Source: Dictyoglomaceae bacterium (GTDB lineage: Bacteria; Dictyoglomota; Dictyoglomia; Dictyoglomales; Dictyoglomaceae). Taken from it: a stretch of DNA of 12,366 nt. The position numbers and the translations under genes are program-made. The stretch is taken from contig JAOADF010000020.1 in the NCBI GenBank assembly GCA_026417425.1, positions 1 to 12,366 of the forward strand, given 5' to 3'. The notes beneath the pieces were generated by a model. The model saw only the letters and a program-made list of their open reading frames with translations. It searched no databases and was not told the origin of the DNA. Shown here piece by piece: positions 6,743 to 12,366 of the stretch; position 1 is the first letter of the stretch; each line of letters opens with the position of its first letter.

Positions 6743-8514
6743 AATAATTCCTCCTCTTTAGATGAAATACAAATATGAACATCTTTTAATTGTTGAGGAT
6801 CGACTTCCGATGGAGCACCTGTTAATAGACAAGTACCACTTTGAGTTTTAGGAAAAGCGATGACTTCTCTTAAAGAATTAGAGTTTGTTAAAATTGCCAC
6901 AATTCTATCTAATCCTAAAGCAATTCCTCCATGAGGGGGTGCACCATACTCAAAAGCTTCTAAGAGAAATCCAAACCTTTTCTCAATTTCCTCTTGAGAA
7001 AGATTTAAGATTTTAAAAATTTTCTCTTGTATTTCCCTTTTATGTATCCTTATACTCCCACTTCCTAATTCTACACCGTTAAGAACTAAATCATAACATT
7101 GAGCTCTAACTTTTAAGGGATTAATCTCTATTAACTCTAAATCTTCCTCCTTTGGAGAAGTAAAAGGATGATGTTCTGCAACTATTCTTCCAGTATCTTT
7201 ATCAATTTCAAATAACGGGAAATCTGTTACCCATAAAAAATGTAAGCCTTCTTGTGGTTTAATTTTAAATAATTCACAAATTTCTAACCTTATTTTTCCT
7301 AAGATTTTTAGAATTTCATTTTTATTTCCAGCTAATAAGAGTAATGAATCTCCATCCCTAAGAGGCACTGAATTATTAAACTTGTTTTCAAAATTTTCGT
7401 TAAAATATTTTTTGATTGATGATTTTAGCTCTCCTGAAGTTTTGCTGAACCAAATAATACCAGGAGCTCCATAATATTTTGTTTTTTCTTCTATAATTTC
7501 CCATTCTTTTCTTGAAGGTTGGATGTTTTTAAGGATGATTCCTTTAATATTTCCTCCTTCAGAAATTGCTTTTTGTATAAAATTGAGAGGAAGAGAAGAG
7601 AAAATTTTAGTAAAATCCATTATCTTAATGTCATATCTTAGATCAGGCTTGTCTGTTCCGTAACTTTCCTGAGCTTCATCGAAACTTAATCTTGGAAAAG
7701 GTACTTTAACTTCTAAAGAAAATACTTCTTTTAATACATGAGAGAAGAGCTCTTCAATGAGCATGAAGATATCTTCCTGATCAATAAAAGACATTTCTAA
7801 ATCTAATTGAGTAAATTCTGGTTGTCTATCCGCTCTTAAATCCTCATCTCTAAAACAACGAGCTATTTGGAAATACTTATCAAAACCTGAAACCATTAAT
7901 AACTGTTTAAATAATTGAGGTGATTGAGGAAGAGCGTAAAATTTTCCCTTTTGAAGCCTACTTGGTATTATAAAATCTCTTGCCCCTTCTGGGGTACTAA
8001 CAATAAGATTGGGAGTTTCAATCTCAATAAATCCCTTTTTATCTAAGAAATTTCTTATGGCTAAAATCAATTTATGTCTTAATAGAAGATTTCTTTGCAT
8101 CTTTTCTCTTCTTAGATCTAAATATCTATACTTAAGTCTTATATTTTCATCTACCTCTTTATTATTCCATAAATTGAAAGGTAAAGATTTTGAGGGATTT
8201 TCAATTCTTATATTTGAAACTTCAACTTCGATATCACCCGTTTTAATTTTAGGATTTTTCATTCCTTCCGGTCTTTCTCTAACTGTTCCTTCTACTATAA
8301 TAACCCACTCTATTCCAAGAGAATCTGCCTTATTATAAGCCTCTTGAGAGATAGAAGGATTAAAGACCAGCTGTACAATTCCACTTCTATCTCTTAGATC
8401 TACAAAGATAAGACTTCCATGGTGTCTTATCTTATGAACCCATCCTGCTAAGCGTATATTTTTACCTATAAAAGAAGAATCAATCTCTTCACAATAATTA
8501 GTTCTTTTCCACAA
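6739..8514 (-). CDS. aspS: Aspartyl-tRNA synthetase, bacterial type, likely non-discriminating (Asp/Asn)
   Basis: A 591-residue class II synthetase charging tRNA with aspartate. The order is an N-terminal OB-fold anticodon domain (about 1-105), a catalytic core with motif 2 FRDEDLRADRQPEF (221-234), a bacterial GAD insertion (about 285-420) and motif 3 GLDR (534-537). In the anticodon domain H32 before G33 and RPEGMKNP (81-88) match the pattern of non-discriminating enzymes such as the Pseudomonas one, rather than the Leu-containing E. coli type. That implies mischarging of tRNA-Asn for later GatCAB amidation. The start is TTG: the in-frame codons just upstream end in TGA, and the next in-frame Met (86) would delete most of the OB fold. 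An AGGTGA site lies six bases before TTG. It follows hisS by 32 nt, as in many Firmicutes. Confidence 0.96.
   Translation of the reverse strand: MWKRTNYCEEIDSSFIGKNIRLAGWVHKIRHHGSLIFVDLRDRSGIVQLVFNPSISQEAYNKADSLGIEWVIIVEGTVRERPEGMKNPKIKTGDIEVEVSNIRIENPSKSLPFNLWNNKEVDENIRLKYRYLDLRREKMQRNLLLRHKLILAIRNFLDKKGFIEIETPNLIVSTPEGARDFIIPSRLQKGKFYALPQSPQLFKQLLMVSGFDKYFQIARCFRDEDLRADRQPEFTQLDLEMSFIDQEDIFMLIEELFSHVLKEVFSLEVKVPFPRLSFDEAQESYGTDKPDLRYDIKIMDFTKIFSSLPLNFIQKAISEGGNIKGIILKNIQPSRKEWEIIEEKTKYYGAPGIIWFSKTSGELKSSIKKYFNENFENKFNNSVPLRDGDSLLLLAGNKNEILKILGKIRLEICELFKIKPQEGLHFLWVTDFPLFEIDKDTGRIVAEHHPFTSPKEEDLELIEINPLKVRAQCYDLVLNGVELGSGSIRIHKREIQEKIFKILNLSQEEIEKRFGFLLEAFEYGAPPHGGIALGLDRIVAILTNSNSLREVIAFPKTQSGTCLLTGAPSEVDPQQLKDVHICISSKEEELL
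6750..6755 (-). promoter_or_regulatory. Ribosome binding site of the malic enzyme gene, inside aspS
   Basis: AGGAGG on the minus strand, seven bases before the GTG start at 6742. It is read at the same time as Glu codons of the C-terminal EEELL of AspRS. Its strength supports GTG as the true start. Confidence 0.7.
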
Positions 8515-8520
8515 GATATT

Positions 8521-8526
8521 TCACCT
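8521..8526 (-). promoter_or_regulatory. Ribosome binding site supporting the TTG start of aspS
   Basis: AGGTGA on the minus strand, six bases before TTG at 8514. The TGA within it is in frame with aspS and blocks any start further upstream, so this site and the TTG together decide the start. Confidence 0.65.
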
Positions 8527-8545
8527 TTCCTAAAAAATCTTTGTA

Positions 8546-8554
8546 ATTATATCA
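8546..8554 (-). promoter_or_regulatory. Candidate extended -10 promoter in front of aspS
   Basis: The minus strand reads TGATATAAT, an exact TGnTATAAT extended -10 element that overlaps the last codons and stop of hisS. No convincing -35 box lies 16-18 bases upstream. Transcription would begin near 8539 and give a leader of about 25 nt. In A+T-rich DNA such a match can arise by chance, so this is only a candidate for an internal promoter. Confidence 0.35.
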
Positions 8555-9800
8555 TAAGTTCTAAGTCAGATATTATATTATCAAAAGATAAAATCCTTTC
8601 TTCCCCTGTCTTAAGTCTTTTAACTTTAATTTTTCTCTCTTTAATTAAAGAATCAATAATTATTACCAATTCAGCTCTTAACTTATCTGCAATCTTTAAA
8701 TGATTCCTCAAAGAGAGAGAAGGATCTCCTAATTCTATTCTATAGTTTTGACTATTTATTTTTTTTATTATATCTATAGTGAAATTCACAAGACTTTCAT
8801 CTGTAATAGCAAAATATATAAGTTTATTACTCTCTATATTTAAATTTAAATTTAATTTAGACAATAATAGGATCAATCTTTCAATTCCAAAAGCAAAACC
8901 CAAGCCTGGTGTTGGAGGTCCACCGTATGTTTCAACTAAATTATCATATCTTCCTCCACCTCCTACTGCATTTTGAGAACCTAAAACATCAGTTGTTATT
9001 TCGAAAACAGTTCTTGTATAATAGTCTAACCCTCTAACTAATTTAGGGTTTATTTTATAAGGAATATTTGCAATACTAAGATAATTTTTAAGTTTTTCAA
9101 AATGATCTTGACATTCTTTACAGATATAATCCAAAGAACAAGGTGCTTTTTCTTTTATATCTATCATCTTTTCATCTTTAGAATCTAATAATCTTAGAGG
9201 ATTTCTTTCAAGACGTTCTTTATCAATCTCTGAAAGCTCATTTTTAAAAAATGAGAAATAGTCAATTAATACTTCTTTATAAACAGGTCTACATTTTTGA
9301 CATCCTAAGGAATTTATTTCCACCTCTATTTTAGAAAGATGTAAATTTCTTAAAAATTCCACTGCTATTTTTATAACCTCAAAATCTGCAATCGGACCTT
9401 TTATACCTAAGACTTCGACTCCCAGTTGATAAAACTGTCTATACCTTCCTGCTTGAGGTCTTTCATATCGAAACATAGGACCTAAGTAATATACCTTCCA
9501 GGGTATATTAAGGGTATATATTTTATTCATTAAATAGGCTCTAACCACTCCTGGAGTTCCTTCTGGTCTTAAAGTTAAAGATCGTCCTTTTTTATCTAAA
9601 AAGGTATACATTTCTTTTATAACAATATCCGTAGTTTCGCCTGTGCCCTTTGTAAAAAGTTCTGTGAATTCAAAGATTGGAGTTCTTATTTCTTGATAAT
9701 TATATCTTTCAAATATTTCTCTAGCACTTTTTTCTATAAATTGCCATAATTTCGATTCTGTTGGCATTACATCTTGAACTCCTCTTGGTAGCCCAATCAT
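8547..9800 (-). CDS. hisS: Histidyl-tRNA synthetase
   Basis: A 417-residue class II synthetase, normal length for bacterial HisRS. Motif 2 is [20 protein letters not shown] (110-129). The histidine-specific motifs are [14 protein letters not shown] (254-267) and GGGRYDNL (280-287). Motif 3 is GFAFGIERL (301-309), and a C-terminal anticodon domain spans about residues 325-417. Two CxxC pairs, C167/C170 and C227/C230, plus C221 lie in the insertion region; other cysteines often found there in relatives (CEDC and LDCK types) are absent. The ATG overlaps the dtd stop as ATGA and follows a good GGAGAGG site. The neighbours dtd and aspS match the common Firmicutes order. HisZ, the ATP-PRT regulatory paralogue, is excluded because the HisRS motifs and anticodon domain are kept. 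Confidence 0.97.
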   Translation of the reverse strand: MIGLPRGVQDVMPTESKLWQFIEKSAREIFERYNYQEIRTPIFEFTELFTKGTGETTDIVIKEMYTFLDKKGRSLTLRPEGTPGVVRAYLMNKIYTLNIPWKVYYLGPMFRYERPQAGRYRQFYQLGVEVLGIKGPIADFEVIKIAVEFLRNLHLSKIEVEINSLGCQKCRPVYKEVLIDYFSFFKNELSEIDKERLERNPLRLLDSKDEKMIDIKEKAPCSLDYICKECQDHFEKLKNYLSIANIPYKINPKLVRGLDYYTRTVFEITTDVLGSQNAVGGGGRYDNLVETYGGPPTPGLGFAFGIERLILLLSKLNLNLNIESNKLIYFAITDESLVNFTIDIIKKINSQNYRIELGDPSLSLRNHLKIADKLRAELVIIIDSLIKERKIKVKRLKTGEERILSFDNIISDLELMI

Positions 9801-10264
9801 TTTCCTCTCCTTGGTCTTTTTAATTCCTCAGAATCAATAATAAAAGTAACAGGACCATCATTTACCAATTCTACTTCCATATATGCTTGAAATATACCTG
9901 TAGCAACCCTTTCTCCTTTTTCTACTAGATAATTTATAAACTTATTATAGAAATCTCTTGCCTTTTCAGGATCTGCAGAGTCTGAGAAGCTTGGTCTTCT
10001 CCCCCTCCTATAATCTCCCAAAAGGGTAAATTGAGATACAACTAAAATTTCTCCATTTATGTCTTTTAAAGATAAATTCATTTGATGATTCTCATCATTA
10101 AAAATTCTTAGATTCCTAATTTTTTCAGCCATTAAATATATGTCTTGTTCTTCATCATTTTTATCTATTCCTAAGAAAATTAGCATTCCTTCACCAATGC
10201 TTCCTATAATATTACTATTAACTTTTACCTTTGCATATTTTACTCTCTGAACTACGCACTTCAT
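9797..10264 (-). CDS. dtd: D-aminoacyl-tRNA deacylase Dtd
   Basis: Removes D-amino acids (and glycine from tRNA-Ala in characterised homologues) from mischarged tRNAs, protecting translation from D-residues. The 155 residues contain the two family motifs: SQFTL at 77-81 and NDGPVTF at 135-141, whose Gly-Pro pair (137-138) is the cross-subunit cis-proline chirality filter. The protein starts with the typical KCVVQRV. The C-terminus has a short basic tail ([10 protein letters not shown]) and is a few residues longer than many homologues. Its ATG overlaps the rel stop by one base (TAATG) with no clear Shine-Dalgarno, so it likely depends on coupling. rel-dtd is a widely conserved pair. Confidence 0.97.
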   Translation of the reverse strand: MKCVVQRVKYAKVKVNSNIIGSIGEGMLIFLGIDKNDEEQDIYLMAEKIRNLRIFNDENHQMNLSLKDINGEILVVSQFTLLGDYRRGRRPSFSDSADPEKARDFYNKFINYLVEKGERVATGIFQAYMEVELVNDGPVTFIIDSEELKRPRRGK

Positions 10265-12366
10265 TATAATTTTACTAATCTTCTTACCGAAATAATGTCA
10301 CTTAATCTATTTATTTCTTCAATAAGATAATAAAAAACATTTGGATTGTCAATTTCCAATACAATTTTAATATGGGCAATCCCATCCCTGGAAACCTTTG
10401 TTTGTAAATCTATAATATTCATGTGAGCCTGACTTATTCTTTCAATGATATCTCTTAATAAACCTATTCTATCTATGGCATTTATCTCAATTCCTGCTTT
10501 ATAAACTCCTTTGTGAAAATTTTGCCATTGTACCTCAACTATTCTTTCAGGAAACTTTTCTTTGAGATTAAGAAGATTAGGACAGTCTAATCTATGTAAT
10601 GCAACACCTTTCCCTCGAGTGATGTATCCTAAAATTTTATCTCCAGGGATTGGATTACAGCATTCTGCAGTTCTTATCATTATGTTATTTACACCATTTA
10701 TTATGATGTTTTCTACTGGTTTGGAAACAAAAGGTTTAGAAGAAAGAATGATAACTTGTTCTTTATACTCCCTTTTTAATCTTTCAAAGACTTGTTGAGG
10801 GGTTATTTCTCCTGCTCCTACACTTGCTAAAAATGATTCCATATCTTTTTCTTTAAAACCTAAATCTTCTAATATATTCTTAAAAGTTTGATTTTCTAAT
10901 AAATCATTTAATGAGATTTCTTTTTTATTTAAAGATTTTTTTATCCAATCCTCGTTTTTTAATAATTCTTCCTCTATTAACCTCTTCCCTTCATTAATTT
11001 TTTCTTCTCTTGCTAATCTCTTAAAATATTGTTTAATTTTATTTTTAGCTTGAGATGTTTTAGCTATGTTTAACCAATCTCTACTAGGTTTACCTTCCTC
11101 TTTACTTGTTATAATCTCTACAATATCTCCTGTTTGTAAAATATAATTTAGGGGAACTATTTTTCCATTTACCTTTGCTCCTCTACATCGGTGTCCTATT
11201 TCTGTATGGATAGTGTAAGCAAAATCGATGGGGGTAGATCCCTGAGGTAATGAAATGATATCTCCTTTTGGAGTAAATACATAAATTTCCCTTTCAAAAA
11301 GATCGCTTTTAACAGATTCTAAAAATTCTTGATCATCACTTAAAGTATCATGCCATTCTAGTAAGAGTCTTAACCAAGATAATTTTTCTTCGAAATCATC
11401 CAATTTTTTAATTTCTTCTTTATATCTCCAATGGGCAGCAATACCATATTCTGCAACTCTATGCATATCCCATGTTCTAATTTGAATTTCTAAAGGTTTT
11501 CCATCTATTCCTATAACTGTAGTATGTAAAGATTGATAATTATTGCTTTTTTTATTAGAAATATAATCCTTAATTCTCCAATGTATAGGTTTCCATAGAT
11601 TATGGATTATACCTAAGACTGTATAACATTCCAATTCTGTATTAACAATAATTCTAACTCCTAAAAGATCATACATCTCCTCAATTTCTATTCCTTTTTT
11701 AATCATTTTTTGATAAATACTGTATAAATGTTTTGGTCTTCCTGTTATTTCTGCTTTAATTTGTGCTTTTTCTAATTCTTCCTTGATTACTTGAATTGCT
11801 TTCTGTATAAGATTTTCTCTTTTTTTTCTTGTTTCCGCTACTTTATTAGCAATCTTATAATAGTTATCTGGATCCAAAAATCTAAAAGCTAAATCTTCTA
11901 ATCTCCATTTTATCTCCCAAACTCCTAAACGATGAGCTAATGGGGCATAAATTTCTAAAGTTTCCTTTGCTATCCTTTTTTGGTTTTCTTGCTCCTGATA
12001 TTGTAAGGTTTGCATGTTATGTAATCTGTCTGCAAGTTTTATAATTACAACTCTTAAATCTTTTGCCATAGTAATAAGCATTTTTCTCAAATTTTGAGCT
12101 CTATATGCCTCTGTAGGATAAAAACTTAATTTTTCCAGTTTTGTAATAGCTTGTACTAAGGAGAGGACATCTTTATTAAATTCTTTCTCAATTGTTTCAG
12201 GTTTTATGTCTGTATCTTCTAATACATCATGAAGAAGACCTGATATCACAGAATTTTCATCCATACCAAGATCTATAAGGATTTTTGCAACTTCTATAGG
12301 ATGAATAATATAAGGTTCTCCAGATTTTCTTTTTTGGCCTTTATGGGCATTTTGAGCAAATAGAAA
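10264..12366 (-). CDS. rel: Bifunctional (p)ppGpp synthetase/hydrolase Rel (5' end outside window)
   Basis: The frame is open to the window edge, so the first few dozen residues are missing; 700 residues are visible (numbered from the edge). The HD hydrolase domain is intact: [12 protein letters not shown] (12-23), LLHDVLEDT (44-52) and LADRLHN (112-118). The synthetase domain has [10 protein letters not shown] (232-241), RIKD (264-267, the RxKD form of bifunctional enzymes rather than ExDD of RelA) and LEIQIRT (292-298). A TGS domain (about 361-421), a Cys-rich segment with AECCNP and HRLDC (567-595) and a C-terminal ACT domain (about 621-696) follow. It should both make and degrade (p)ppGpp on the ribosome. 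The loop around RxKD reads HWRIKD and SNKKSNN instead of the usual PGR(F/V)KD and xPKxNx. It heads the visible operon. An internal ATG at 12264 is not the start, because homology continues upstream. Confidence 0.96.
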   Translation of the reverse strand, partial: FLFAQNAHKGQKRKSGEPYIIHPIEVAKILIDLGMDENSVISGLLHDVLEDTDIKPETIEKEFNKDVLSLVQAITKLEKLSFYPTEAYRAQNLRKMLITMAKDLRVVIIKLADRLHNMQTLQYQEQENQKRIAKETLEIYAPLAHRLGVWEIKWRLEDLAFRFLDPDNYYKIANKVAETRKKRENLIQKAIQVIKEELEKAQIKAEITGRPKHLYSIYQKMIKKGIEIEEMYDLLGVRIIVNTELECYTVLGIIHNLWKPIHWRIKDYISNKKSNNYQSLHTTVIGIDGKPLEIQIRTWDMHRVAEYGIAAHWRYKEEIKKLDDFEEKLSWLRLLLEWHDTLSDDQEFLESVKSDLFEREIYVFTPKGDIISLPQGSTPIDFAYTIHTEIGHRCRGAKVNGKIVPLNYILQTGDIVEIITSKEEGKPSRDWLNIAKTSQAKNKIKQYFKRLAREEKINEGKRLIEEELLKNEDWIKKSLNKKEISLNDLLENQTFKNILEDLGFKEKDMESFLASVGAGEITPQQVFERLKREYKEQVIILSSKPFVSKPVENIIINGVNNIMIRTAECCNPIPGDKILGYITRGKGVALHRLDCPNLLNLKEKFPERIVEVQWQNFHKGVYKAGIEINAIDRIGLLRDIIERISQAHMNIIDLQTKVSRDGIAHIKIVLEIDNPNVFYYLIEEINRLSDIISVRRLVKL

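Noticed and set aside
10562..10798. Plus-strand open frames of 65-109 codons (also at 2388-2642, 4157-4420, 6006-6278, 8009-8338 and 8779-8976)
   Set aside because: All lie fully or mostly antisense to well-supported genes, have no recognisable motifs, and their composition reflects the opposite strand.
10264..12264. Rel starting at the internal ATG at 12264
   Set aside because: The frame continues to the window edge and encodes the conserved [12 protein letters not shown] part of the hydrolase domain, so the real start lies outside.
1..12366. CRISPR arrays, insertion sequences, tRNA or rRNA genes, riboswitches
   Set aside because: No regularly spaced repeats, transposase motifs or cloverleaf-like segments were seen by eye, and almost all sequence is occupied by coding regions.

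Overview
The window is an A+T-rich stretch in which every recognisable gene lies on the minus strand, so transcription runs from high to low coordinates. Codon usage favours ATA, AGA and AAA/GAA. The proteins are compact and rich in Lys, Ile and Glu. Together these suggest a low-GC, probably thermophilic bacterium. Dictyoglomus or a deep-branching Firmicutes-like lineage would fit, but this is an inference from style, since no rRNA or other phylogenetic marker is present.

In transcription order the layout is: rel (ppGpp synthetase/hydrolase, 5' end cut by the window edge), dtd, hisS, aspS, a malic enzyme gene, purA, tsaE, tsaB, rimI, tsaD, and a UPF0104-type multi-pass membrane protein. After a 67-nt gap with a near-consensus promoter comes a radical SAM gene whose 3' part runs off the other end. 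From rel to the membrane protein gene the spacers are 32 nt or less, and most junctions overlap (TAATG, ATGA, GTGA, and 14- and 17-nt overlaps). This looks like one long, translationally coupled operon.

Two gene blocks known from Firmicutes appear joined here. One is rel-dtd-hisS-aspS. The other is tsaE-tsaB-rimI-tsaD, the set for the t6A modification of tRNA plus ribosomal protein S18 acetylation. Between them sit malic enzyme and purA. The common theme is translation quality (charging, D-amino-acid editing, tRNA modification) together with the stringent response and purine/aspartate metabolism. AspRS and PurA both consume aspartate, and PurA is a known (p)ppGpp target in other bacteria.

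There is no CRISPR array, insertion sequence, RNA gene or obvious recent transfer. I did not find a previously undescribed multi-gene system. The most notable points are a likely non-discriminating AspRS with a TTG start, several substitutions at normally conserved active-site positions of PurA, an altered loop in the Rel synthetase domain, a partly eroded cysteine set in HisRS, and a radical SAM protein with an unusual N-terminal extension and its own promoter. No gene-free stretch exceeds 70 bases.
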